Assembly: GCA_000758905.1 (NCBI GenBank)
Contig: JRNA01000015.1
Span: 1 to 64,000, forward strand
From: Clostridiales bacterium S5-A14a
GTDB lineage: Bacteria > Bacillota > Clostridia > Peptostreptococcales > Anaerovoracaceae
Length of the DNA stretch: 64,000 nt
Direction: 5' to 3'
This document shows, piece after piece, positions 54,865 to 63,491 of this stretch (the first letter of the stretch is position 1; each line of letters begins with the position of its first letter). The position numbers were made by a program, and so were the translations under genes. The notes beneath the pieces were generated by a model, which was not told the origin of the DNA, did no database searches, and was given only the letters and a program-made list of their open reading frames with translations.

Positions 54865-55587
54865 ATGAGGATAAATAAATATATTGCGACATCTGGAGTT
54901 TGTAGCAGACGTAAGGCGGATGATCTTATTCAGGCGGGTCAGGTAAAAGTGAACGGTGAGGTTCTTAAGGAGGCAGGTTATCAAGTCGTAGACGGTGACA
55001 TCGTTTCTGTATCAGGCAATGTAATTCAGCCTATAAAAAAATATACATACATTTTGCTAAATAAGCCTAAGGGTGTTATCACATCTGCCAAGGATGATAA
55101 GGGCAGGAGAACAGTTCTTGATATTTTGTCTGAGAATCCAGATATTACAGATAAGGCACGCCGGCTTTTTCCGGTTGGACGATTGGATTTTGATACCTCA
55201 GGGATTTTGCTTCTCACTGATGATGGAGATTTAACATTTAAATTGACGCATCCCAAGCACGAATTCCCAAAGACTTATCATGCTCTTGTGCAGGGTGTCA
55301 TTAGCCGAGAAAAAGAGTTAAAACTAGTCAGAGGTGTTGATATTGGAGGTTTTGTTACATCGAAGGCCAGAGTGAAAACTATGAGAATTAAGTCTAACAC
55401 CAGTCTTGTTGAGATTACTATTCACGAGGGTAAGAATAGACAGGTAAGGAAGATGTTTGAGGCTGTTGGCAATCCCGTGATTGAGCTCAAGAGAGTGTCG
55501 TTTGGTCAGATACAGCTCGGACATTTAAAAGAAGGTGCAGTGAGAAAGTTGACCACAAGGGAGCTTGAGTATTTAAGAAATGTGTAG
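54865..55587 (+). CDS. rluB: Pseudouridine synthase, RluB/RsuA family
   Basis: This protein of about 240 residues has an N-terminal S4 RNA-binding domain (MRINKYIATSGVCSRRKADDLI) and a catalytic domain with Asp in GRLDFDTSGILLLTDDGDL (about 103) and EGKNRQVRKMFEAVG. It probably modifies 23S rRNA at helix 89. The ATG at 54865 gives the usual N terminus and follows GAGGGTGG; an earlier ATG inside scfB is unlikely. Confidence 0.94.
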   Translation: MRINKYIATSGVCSRRKADDLIQAGQVKVNGEVLKEAGYQVVDGDIVSVSGNVIQPIKKYTYILLNKPKGVITSAKDDKGRRTVLDILSENPDITDKARRLFPVGRLDFDTSGILLLTDDGDLTFKLTHPKHEFPKTYHALVQGVISREKELKLVRGVDIGGFVTSKARVKTMRIKSNTSLVEITIHEGKNRQVRKMFEAVGNPVIELKRVSFGQIQLGHLKEGAVRKLTTRELEYLRNV

Positions 55588-55710
55588 TTACGTGTTGAAA
55601 ATGTGGGCAATAGTCCTATGATAATTTTGTAGAATCATAGAAATGTCACATAGACATGAATATACATTGGTTAAAATATGATAAAATAATAAAAAACCTT
55701 TAAAAATATA

Positions 55711-55739
55711 TTGACAATTATCATAAATGTGGATAAAAT
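55711..55739 (+). promoter_or_regulatory. Promoter of the ArsR-like regulator
   Basis: A perfect TTGACA (55711-55716), a 17-nt spacer and TAAAAT (55734-55739) lie 31 nt before the start of the regulator. The AATTATCATAAAT in the spacer is AT-rich and partly symmetric. Confidence 0.78.
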
Positions 55740-55770
55740 TGAATTTCAGTAGTGAATGAAAGGAGCAAAT

Positions 55771-56061
55771 ATGGCAAAGAGAATGAAGATAACAAAAAGA
55801 GAGTTAATGGTCAAAGCGGAAATGTTAAAGGCAATGGCTAGCCCTGTTAGATTAGGCATTTTAAAAGAACTTTCGGAGAATGAGTTTTGTACTGTTACAT
55901 ACTTTACAGAAGTGATGGATGAGTCACAGTCAACAATATCTCAGCATCTTGCAAAGCTTAGAAGTAGACAAATTGTTTCCGTTGAATATGAAGGTACTAG
56001 AGCAAAATACAGCCTTGAAAATGACAAAATAAGGGCACTTGTTAAAATAGTATTTGAGTAA
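55771..56061 (+). CDS. ArsR-family winged-helix regulator
   Basis: This 96-residue DNA-binding protein has the ArsR fold: KAEMLKAMASPVRLGILKELSENE, then recognition helix DESQSTISQHLAKLRSRQIV and wing VEYEGTRAKYSLEN. Only one Cys (in EFCTVTYF) lies at the place of the metal-binding ELCVCDL motif of ArsR/SmtB. So a metal site of that type is absent and the signal is unknown. The ATG at 55771 follows AAAGGAGC. The strong promoter fits autoregulation (inference). Confidence 0.9.
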   Translation: MAKRMKITKRELMVKAEMLKAMASPVRLGILKELSENEFCTVTYFTEVMDESQSTISQHLAKLRSRQIVSVEYEGTRAKYSLENDKIRALVKIVFE

Positions 56062-56171
56062 AAAATAGTATTTACAAGGATTGGTAACAGTATTTAAATT
56101 GATTTTGAATAAAGTTTTTTGTCCGAATTGAATTATTGCAAAGTTGAGATTGTTTGACAGAGGTTTTCTAA

Positions 56172-56786
56172 ATGACACTTACAGTAGTAGATAAATTTTG
56201 CAAAAAATTTAACAGAAATATCACAAGTACTCATAAGGCAAAAGCTTACATTTCAGAAATGTATCTAAATTGCGTTGAGATGACAGAGGGCAGGGCTGAT
56301 AAAAACGCTATTCTGCTTGATTTGTTTAATGATTTTATTGTTTCTATTATTGTCGGCATGATGGAAAATATTGATGATAGTCTTGCCAAGCGAAATGAAA
56401 TGTTTGAAACAGTACTTTCTCAGATTGGATTTGAAAGCAAGGTTCCGCTGCCGTTGATATTGGTTGGTCATGAGGTAGACGAAGAAGATGTTCAAATCCT
56501 ATATTCCATGGCGAATGACTGGAGAGGAACTAATTTCTGGAAGCTATACATGGCAGCTGTGCAACAAGTTTCGGAGAAGTGTGTTGATTCATCAAAGAAT
56601 GATTCAGAAGATACTAATAACTGCAGTCTATATGCTAACCGCCTCGGGTTTGAATTTATAGATCTGTCAAGACATTTTGCTTTTGAAATAGAAGGAGTTC
56701 TAAAGGATTATTTCCCAGAAGAGCCGTTTGATGATATCGCAGATAACTATATTTCTAACGTAATTGCAAGGCTTATGAATCGTTAA
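56172..56786 (+). CDS. Unrecognised 204-residue protein
   Basis: I recognise no family. The protein is soluble, mostly helical and acidic, with hydrophobic stretches (LFNDFIVSIIVGMM, about 50-63) too polar around for a membrane segment. A middle part reads VPLPLILVGHEVDEEDVQILYSMANDWRGTNFWKLYM (first half about 92-108) and a Ser/Asp-rich loop is near 136-148. It lies 110 nt after the ArsR regulator on the same strand, without a terminator between, and is followed by a terminator. The two are therefore likely co-transcribed. A sensor or partner of the regulator is a guess only. Confidence 0.7.
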   Translation: MTLTVVDKFCKKFNRNITSTHKAKAYISEMYLNCVEMTEGRADKNAILLDLFNDFIVSIIVGMMENIDDSLAKRNEMFETVLSQIGFESKVPLPLILVGHEVDEEDVQILYSMANDWRGTNFWKLYMAAVQQVSEKCVDSSKNDSEDTNNCSLYANRLGFEFIDLSRHFAFEIEGVLKDYFPEEPFDDIADNYISNVIARLMNR

Positions 56787-56898
56787 AGAATTTCACAGGA
56801 TGAGAAATAAACAAGAGGTATTATGCTATTAAAGAAAGTTTAAAATAGCATGAAACTTTAACCCTTTTTTAAAAATTTGATTCAAAATAAGAGAAAAG

Positions 56899-56935
56899 AA
56901 AACCCGATGAAAAGAAATCTCATCGGGTTTTGTGA
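56899..56935. terminator. Terminator between the 204-residue protein and ansA
   Basis: A 12-bp perfect stem AAAACCCGATGA (56899-56910) / TCATCGGGTTTT (56920-56931) with a 9-nt loop is flanked by A-rich and T-rich sides. It can work in both directions between the convergent genes. Confidence 0.9.
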
Positions 56936-57022
56936 TATTTAATATTAACTTTGTAATATAAGGCAATTTTGAGTTTTCATGTAATGTTTGTCCTATAAGC
57001 CATTGTTTGCTAATGACTATAC

Positions 57023-58024
57023 CTAAAAAATATCAAAATCAACTGGCTCAAGGAAGAGCCTTCTGATTTCAATTGGATTTTCTGTCTGCCCGAGTATCCA
57101 CTTCATCTTGCAGACTATCGCCTCAAGGGTCATAAGCCCGCCTTCAAGGATGTTTGGATTATCTGTCAATGACTTGCCAACAGCATATGTAGCCAGTCGG
57201 CTTCCCTCGTGAGGAACCTGTGTAGTTAAAACCACTATACCGCCCTTATCTGTAAACTCATTGACTGCATCGCTTATCGAACATTCTGAACTATGCTTAA
57301 TGTTCGGAAGACCGCCGCTGCCGAAACTTTCAATTATTAGAACCTTGTATATCTTACCTAGGTCTTTTATTATTTGAGGATCAAGCCCAGGCGTTAGTTT
57401 TAAAACAAAGACGGGATGAGTCATGCAGTAATTAAACTGAGGATTTTTTGCCGTAGAGTCCGTAATATAATGTGTAACGTGGTCAGACATAACCTTTGCA
57501 ACGTCTGGATAATCAATGCTTTCAAAGGCATTATAACTTTGAGTTCTGATTTTTCTAGCCCTCGTTCCCCTTATAACCTTTGAATTGAAAACAATCTTAA
57601 CCCCTGACGACTTCGGATCGGACGCATAAATAAAAGCGTCAATCAGGTTTCTTCTTGCGTCGGTATCTCTGAGGTAAATCGATTTCTGAGAACCTGTCAA
57701 AATGATTGGCTTACTTGAATTCTGAATCATGTAGCTGAGCGCGGCCGCTGTATAACTAAGAGTGTCTGTGCCGTGAGTGATTATAAACCCGTCAAAATTA
57801 TAGTAATTCTCTTCTACGGAAGCAGCTATTTTGTGCCATTCGTGAGGCCCGACATTGGTGCTGTCTAGGTTCATGAGGTCAAGCGTCTTGAAGTTGCAAA
57901 TCTTGTTTATCTCGGGCACGAATTTTATCAACTCTTCGCTATTTATCGTTGGAACTAGACCGTTTTTTGACTCTGCACTTGCAATTGTTCCGCCGGTTGT
58001 TATTAACAAAATATTTTTATTCAT
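57023..58024 (-). CDS. ansA: L-asparaginase (type I)
   Basis: This protein of about 333 residues shows TTGGTIAS (nucleophile Thr, about 8-15), GTDTLSYTA (second Thr/Asp, about 83-91) and later ESFGSGGLPN. No signal peptide is present, so it is cytoplasmic. It hydrolyses asparagine to aspartate and ammonia. The frame is open further upstream into gltX, but the ATG at 58024 with GAAGG before it gives the family start. It lies 16 nt after gltX, probably in one operon. Confidence 0.94.
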   Translation of the reverse strand: MNKNILLITTGGTIASAESKNGLVPTINSEELIKFVPEINKICNFKTLDLMNLDSTNVGPHEWHKIAASVEENYYNFDGFIITHGTDTLSYTAAALSYMIQNSSKPIILTGSQKSIYLRDTDARRNLIDAFIYASDPKSSGVKIVFNSKVIRGTRARKIRTQSYNAFESIDYPDVAKVMSDHVTHYITDSTAKNPQFNYCMTHPVFVLKLTPGLDPQIIKDLGKIYKVLIIESFGSGGLPNIKHSSECSISDAVNEFTDKGGIVVLTTQVPHEGSRLATYAVGKSLTDNPNILEGGLMTLEAIVCKMKWILGQTENPIEIRRLFLEPVDFDIF

Positions 58025-58040
58025 GGATGAACCTTCAGCT

Positions 58041-59705
58041 CTATAGCTCACTGATATATTTTTTGATTCTGCCGCGGACCATTTCCTCGCCCATGATTTG
58101 TTGTATAGACCATATGTCAGGTGAAGTTGCTCTGCCAAGAAGGGCGATTCGGATCACCGTGGAAACGTGGCCAACATGGCCTTTGTAGTCCTCAGGGTGT
58201 TTCTTGAAATCCTTAGGCTTGGCGGCATATCCGAGCGCGGTCGCAATTTCCCTTATTTTGTCGAACCACTGACTCTGATCGTCAGAGTGGTTGTATGTTT
58301 CAAGATATTTGTTTAAAATCAATTCTGCATCGCCCGAGGCTTCCTCAGGGAGGCTGTCCTTCGGCATTTTGTCGTGCAAAATATCAAAGTAGCAAGACAT
58401 GAATTCTATGATTTGCTCGCCGTAAACGAGGTCCTTTCTTGGCTTCTTATCGTCCCTACCGAGGTCTACAAAACTGCAAAAATATTCTTCGTCCTCAAAT
58501 ATGTCAAGCAACTCAGGCCTAAATTCGCCAGCCCAATTTTTTAGGAAGTCGTAAAGTTCAGCTGCTGGGATTCCAAGCAGAACGTCCTTACTGATGTTGT
58601 TGAGTTTGTCTAGATCAAAAAGAGCTCCAGAATTGCTCATTTTTTCAGTCGTAAATTCGAAATTTTCATAATTTGAATCAGGATGTTCGATCCTCCACTC
58701 CTCGAAATTGGAGTTTAGAATTGTTAAAAGATATTCTCTAACTGCTGCTGGGTGATAGCCCTTCTTTCTATAAAAATCAAGAGAAAGTTCAGGGTCATTT
58801 CGCTTTGAAAGTTTTCGTCTATTACCCTCTTCGTCCAGTTTCATGAGCTGGGCGGTGTGGCAGTAGATAGGCATCTCAAATCCAAGCTTTTCAAAAAGCT
58901 CTACGTGTATTGGAAGAGAAGGGAGCCATTCAGCGCCCCTTACTACGTGAGTTGTCCTCATAAGATGGTCGTCGATAACGTGTGCAAAGTGGTATGTCGG
59001 AATGCCCGTAGTCTTCAATATTACAACGTCATGATAGTTTTCTGGCATCTCAAGCCTGCCACGAATTGCGTCGTTGACCCTTATTTTCCTTACAATATCC
59101 GTTCTCTGGGAGCAGTCACCGCTTGATGCAAGACGTAAAACCCAAGGCTTACCAGCTTTGATTTTTTCTTCAACTTCCTCATATGAAAGATTTCTTGAAG
59201 GCGCGAAATCCCCATAGATTCCTGGAGTTAACTTCTGGCTTTCCTGTTCAGCACGGATTTTGTTGATCTCATCCTCAGTTAAGAAACATGGATATGCGAA
59301 GCCGTTTCGCACAAGTTCTTTGGCGTATGTTTGGTATATTTCTTTTCGCTCACTTTGAGTATAGCTGCCGTATTTTCCGACATCACCGTCTTTTGTTGCA
59401 CCCTCGTCAAAATGAATCCCAAAATAGTCAAGACTTTTGATAATCGTATCGACTGCGCCTTCGACATATCTTTTGTCGTCAGTATCTTCAATTCTAAGAT
59501 AAAAAACTCCATTGCTCTGATGCGCCAATCTCTCATCTACGAATGCTCCATAGAGATTTCCAAGATGCATAAATCCTGTTGGACTAGGCCCCAGCCTTGT
59601 AACCTTGGCACCCTTTGGAAGATCTCTTCCCGGGAAGCATTCCTCGTAATCGGAAGGCGTTTTTTCTATGTTAGGGAATAAAAGATTTGCCAATTTTTCG
59701 CTCAT
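58041..59705 (-). CDS. gltX: Glutamyl-tRNA synthetase
   Basis: This 554-residue class I synthetase has the HIGH motif GPSPTGFMHLGNLYGAF (about 38-54), RIEDTDDKRYVEGA and KMSKS-type RKLSKRNDPE (about 308). The C-terminal helical anticodon domain differs from E. coli, fitting the clostridial GltX type. The first 30 residues form an extension before the catalytic domain. In the Bacillus arrangement gltX sits between ispF and cysE; here it is paired with ansA. Confidence 0.95.
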   Translation of the reverse strand: MSEKLANLLFPNIEKTPSDYEECFPGRDLPKGAKVTRLGPSPTGFMHLGNLYGAFVDERLAHQSNGVFYLRIEDTDDKRYVEGAVDTIIKSLDYFGIHFDEGATKDGDVGKYGSYTQSERKEIYQTYAKELVRNGFAYPCFLTEDEINKIRAEQESQKLTPGIYGDFAPSRNLSYEEVEEKIKAGKPWVLRLASSGDCSQRTDIVRKIRVNDAIRGRLEMPENYHDVVILKTTGIPTYHFAHVIDDHLMRTTHVVRGAEWLPSLPIHVELFEKLGFEMPIYCHTAQLMKLDEEGNRRKLSKRNDPELSLDFYRKKGYHPAAVREYLLTILNSNFEEWRIEHPDSNYENFEFTTEKMSNSGALFDLDKLNNISKDVLLGIPAAELYDFLKNWAGEFRPELLDIFEDEEYFCSFVDLGRDDKKPRKDLVYGEQIIEFMSCYFDILHDKMPKDSLPEEASGDAELILNKYLETYNHSDDQSQWFDKIREIATALGYAAKPKDFKKHPEDYKGHVGHVSTVIRIALLGRATSPDIWSIQQIMGEEMVRGRIKKYISEL

Positions 59706-59846
59706 GTTTCTAACCTCACTAAATCATTTATTTATATGTTTTTAACAAAACAAATCGTCAATATTTACAGCAACAATTATACAATAGCAAAGGTAAGCAT
59801 GTCAAAAGTTGAAACTATATATTAGAGAGTAGGAAGGAGGTTTGGA

Positions 59847-59873
59847 ATGCTGGAAAGCAGGCCGCAAAAATGA
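59847..59873 (+). other. Possible 8-codon leader ORF upstream of dnaE
   Basis: A very strong ribosome site (GGAAGGAGG, 59832-59840) six bases before ATG opens an eight-codon frame MLESRPQK ending at TGA 59871-59873. Right after it is a -10-like TATAAT (59874-59879) that could serve dnaE. There is no visible hairpin. It may be a small leader peptide or a fortuitous site. Confidence 0.3.
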
Positions 59874-59921
59874 TATAATTTTTATTATATTTGATATAGA
59901 GATTAAGGGAAAGGCAACTAA

Positions 59922-62900
59922 ATGTCAGGATTTACACACCTTCATTTACATACGGAATTCAGCTTGCTTGACGGCATGGCTAGAATAGACAAATTGATAC
60001 CAAGGGCCAAGGAACTTGGCATGGATGCGGTGGCAATTACAGATCACGGCGTCATGTTTGGTGTTGTCGATTTTTATAAGAAGTGTAGGGACTTTGGGAT
60101 AAAGCCCATTATTGGCTGTGAGGTTTACGTCGCCGCACGCACAAGATTCGATAAGGATGCTGATAAGGACAAACAATCGAATCACCTTGTGCTCCTAGCT
60201 GAGACCCAGGAAGGCTATAAGAATCTGGTAAAGATTGTATCTAAGTCACATACGGAAGGCTTTTATTATAAGCCTAGGGTAGATAAGGATTTACTGAGAG
60301 AACATAGAACTGGAATCATTGCCCTCTCTGCTTGTCTTGCCGGAAAGGTTCAGTCTCTTCTGCTAGTTGGGGATTATGATGGTGCAAGACGGGAAGCTGA
60401 GGAATATAGGGAAATCTTTGGTGACCAAAACTTTTTCTTGGAACTGCAGGACCAGGGGCTTGAAGAGGAAGCGAGAGTTAATCCTCTATTGGTTAAATTG
60501 GGGAAAGAGACTGGCATTCCACTAGTTGCAACAAACGATGTGCACTACGTCAACAAAGAAGATGCTAAGGCGCACGATGTTTTGTTGTGCATACAGACGG
60601 CAAGTAGGGTTGATGACGAAAACAGGATGAGATTCCCAAATGACGAATTTTATTTAAAGAGTCAAGAGGAAATGGAAAAGGTCTTTGCATTTGCACCTGA
60701 GGCAGTATCAAACACCGGCAAAATTGCAGAGAGATGTAATGTCGAATTTGAATTTGGCAACTACCACCTGCCAGAGTTTGACTTACCAAGAGATTTCAGT
60801 GGAACTAAGTTTGAATTTCTCAAGTCACTTTGTGAGCAAGGCCTCAAAGATAGATATGGGGAAGGAGCTTTTTCAGGCCATCAGGCCGATTTACTGCTCT
60901 CTAGGCTGAACAAAGAACTAGATGTTATTAAAAGCATGGGGTTTGTAGAATACTTCCTAATCGTATGGGACTTCATAAGATATGCCCGTGAAAAGGGAAT
61001 CACCGTGGGACCGGGTAGGGGTTCTGCAGCGGGCTCGATAGTCGCATATTGTCTGCATATAACGGACATTGATCCAATCAGATACAACCTCATATTTGAG
61101 AGATTTTTGAACAGTGAAAGAGTCAGCATGCCCGATATAGATATAGATTTCTGTATCGAGAGGCGTGGTGAAGTAATAGACTATGTTATTGAGAAATATG
61201 GCGCAGATAAGGTCAGCCAGATAATAACGCTGGGAACTCTAAAGGCAAGGGCTGCTGTTAGGGATGTCGGACGCGCACTTGATGTGTCATATGCTGAGAC
61301 TGATAAAATTGCTACGGCAATCCCGAATATGCTTGGAATTACAATCGATAAAGCACTTGAGCTAAACCCAGAACTTAAAATAAAATATGAGGAAGATCTG
61401 ACAACTCGCAGAGTCCTCGATATGTCACGCGCAATTGAGGGGATGCCTAGACATGCATCCACTCACGCTGCAGGAGTTGTAATTTCGAAAGAACCACTCG
61501 ATGACTACGTGCCACTCTATGTGACAGATAAGGGACTGACGACTCAGTTCAACATGATAACGATTGAAGAACTTGGACTTCTGAAGATGGACTTCCTTGG
61601 CCTTAGAAATCTTACCGTGATTAGAAAAACATTGGAACTTATTGAAAAACGGCATGGACACAAAATAGATTTTGCTAAAATGGGATACGACGATGAAAAT
61701 GTGTACAAGATGATATCATCGGGCAATACGCTAGGAGTTTTCCAACTGGAATCATCGGGGATGACGCAGTTTATGAAATCGCTTAAGCCAAATTGCTTTG
61801 AAGACATTGTAGCCGGCATTTCTCTTTTTAGGCCAGGCCCGATGGACGCAATACCTACATATATTAAAAATAAAAAGAATCCAGATGATGTTAACTACGT
61901 AACTCCGGAGTTGGCTTCAATTCTTGATGTCACATACGGCTGCCTTGTTTATCAGGAACAGGTTATGCAAATTGTAAGACAGCTAGCAGGATACAGCTAT
62001 GGGCAGGCTGACCTTGTTAGGAGAGCAATGAGCAAGAAAAAGGCTGCCGAGATGGAAAAAAATAGAGAATACTTCATCAACGGCAAACTCGCTTCTGATG
62101 GCAGCATCGAAATTGAAGGATGCCTAAGACGGGGGATTAGTTATGAAGCTGCAGCAAGTATTTTTAGCGACATGGAGACCTTTGCGCAATATGCTTTTAA
62201 CAAGAGTCACGCTGCAGCCTATGCAGTTTTGGCGTATGAGACAGGATATCTAAAGTATTACTATCCTAAAGAGTTTATGGCCTCGCTGATGTCATCTGTA
62301 ATGGGAGATGCAACCTCGATTGCAAAATACATAAGAAACTGCAAAGAGATGAATATTGATGTTTTGCCACCTTCTGTACACGAGAGTTTTTCCGACTTTG
62401 TAGCAACTGACGATGGCATAAGATTTGGACTTATGGGAGTTAAAAGCGTTGGAGAATCTGTGGTAGATGCAATAATATTTGCTCGAGAAACCAGTGGAAT
62501 CCCAAGGACATTCGCAGATTTCATAAGAAACATAGATATATCAAAAATCAACAAAAGAGCAATAGAGAGCCTCATTAAGGCAGGTGCTTTTGACTGCATT
62601 GAAAAAAACAGGGCAGTTCTTATGGCCGTTTATCAGCAGGAAATTGAAGGTGCCCAGCAGGAGGCCAGAAATACAATTTCAGGACAAATTTCGCTTTTCC
62701 AAATCAACGAGGGTGCGATGCAGGAAGCTGGACTCAACAAGAGACTTCCGAAGATAAACAACTTCTCAAAAAGCCAAATCCTCGAACTTGAAAAGGAAGT
62801 CATGGGCATATATATATCAGGTCATCCGCTTGAACCATATGCTGAGAAAATAAAAGAGTATTCAACAGTTACATCGGATGTGATTAATTCCGAAGAGAGT

Positions 62901-63491
62901 GAGACCCTTCAAAACAATTCAAGGGTCGTAATATGTGGGCTAGTCGCCTCAATGAGAAAACTTACGACAAAGAAATCGCAGTTAATGGCTTTTGTGAACT
63001 TTGAAGACCTGTTTGGATCAGCAGAAATAGTTGTGTTCCCAAAGGTTTATCAAAAATCAGTTCATATGCTCGAGTCGGGAGAGCCGCTGGTTGTTGTGGG
63101 CCGTATAAATGTCAAAGAGGATGCGCCACCCGCAATTTTGGCGGATGAGATTAGAACTCTCGAAGAATACGAAAAAATTATGAACGGAGAACCTCTGGGA
63201 GATGAAAATCTTGACTCACGTGGAGCAGATAGCAAGTCTCAAGAACCTACAAATCCAATCAAACTGCGTATTACAAAAGATCATAATATCGAAGAAGTCA
63301 TGACGGATATCGAGCGTCTTTTGATGATAAATAAGGGTGACGTACCAGTTAGAATATATTTGCCGGATGGTAGACAAATCGCTTCAAGGCACGGCGCTTC
63401 GATTTCCGACTTTTTTGTGGAAACACTCAGACGGATGCTCGGGGAAGAAAATGTAAAAATTCAGGGAATTTCCGATAGGGAGAAACATTGA
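59922..63491 (+). CDS. dnaE: DNA polymerase III alpha subunit
   Basis: This 1189-residue replicative polymerase of the DnaE type has a PHP domain (HLHLHTEFSLLDGM, about 5-18), palm with catalytic Asp residues in MPDIDIDF (about 402-409), GPGRGSAAGS (about 361), and the fingers and beta-binding regions. An OB domain (about 1000-1080) and a C-terminal tail follow. The length fits the DnaE1/short group. It overlaps pfkA by one base, the common dnaE-pfkA order in Firmicutes. GGGAAAGG precedes the ATG. Confidence 0.96.
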   Translation: MSGFTHLHLHTEFSLLDGMARIDKLIPRAKELGMDAVAITDHGVMFGVVDFYKKCRDFGIKPIIGCEVYVAARTRFDKDADKDKQSNHLVLLAETQEGYKNLVKIVSKSHTEGFYYKPRVDKDLLREHRTGIIALSACLAGKVQSLLLVGDYDGARREAEEYREIFGDQNFFLELQDQGLEEEARVNPLLVKLGKETGIPLVATNDVHYVNKEDAKAHDVLLCIQTASRVDDENRMRFPNDEFYLKSQEEMEKVFAFAPEAVSNTGKIAERCNVEFEFGNYHLPEFDLPRDFSGTKFEFLKSLCEQGLKDRYGEGAFSGHQADLLLSRLNKELDVIKSMGFVEYFLIVWDFIRYAREKGITVGPGRGSAAGSIVAYCLHITDIDPIRYNLIFERFLNSERVSMPDIDIDFCIERRGEVIDYVIEKYGADKVSQIITLGTLKARAAVRDVGRALDVSYAETDKIATAIPNMLGITIDKALELNPELKIKYEEDLTTRRVLDMSRAIEGMPRHASTHAAGVVISKEPLDDYVPLYVTDKGLTTQFNMITIEELGLLKMDFLGLRNLTVIRKTLELIEKRHGHKIDFAKMGYDDENVYKMISSGNTLGVFQLESSGMTQFMKSLKPNCFEDIVAGISLFRPGPMDAIPTYIKNKKNPDDVNYVTPELASILDVTYGCLVYQEQVMQIVRQLAGYSYGQADLVRRAMSKKKAAEMEKNREYFINGKLASDGSIEIEGCLRRGISYEAAASIFSDMETFAQYAFNKSHAAAYAVLAYETGYLKYYYPKEFMASLMSSVMGDATSIAKYIRNCKEMNIDVLPPSVHESFSDFVATDDGIRFGLMGVKSVGESVVDAIIFARETSGIPRTFADFIRNIDISKINKRAIESLIKAGAFDCIEKNRAVLMAVYQQEIEGAQQEARNTISGQISLFQINEGAMQEAGLNKRLPKINNFSKSQILELEKEVMGIYISGHPLEPYAEKIKEYSTVTSDVINSEESETLQNNSRVVICGLVASMRKLTTKKSQLMAFVNFEDLFGSAEIVVFPKVYQKSVHMLESGEPLVVVGRINVKEDAPPAILADEIRTLEEYEKIMNGEPLGDENLDSRGADSKSQEPTNPIKLRITKDHNIEEVMTDIERLLMINKGDVPVRIYLPDGRQIASRHGASISDFFVETLRRMLGEENVKIQGISDREKH

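Noticed and set aside
56823-56875. Hairpin ATGCTATT/AATAGCAT near the 204-residue gene as a terminator
   Set aside because: The T-run is separated by about 15 bases and a much better terminator lies at 56899-56931. Possible but not listed.
58025-58138. Longer asparaginase N terminus reaching into gltX
   Set aside because: The extension overlaps the end of gltX and lacks a ribosome site; the ATG at 58024 gives the conserved family start.
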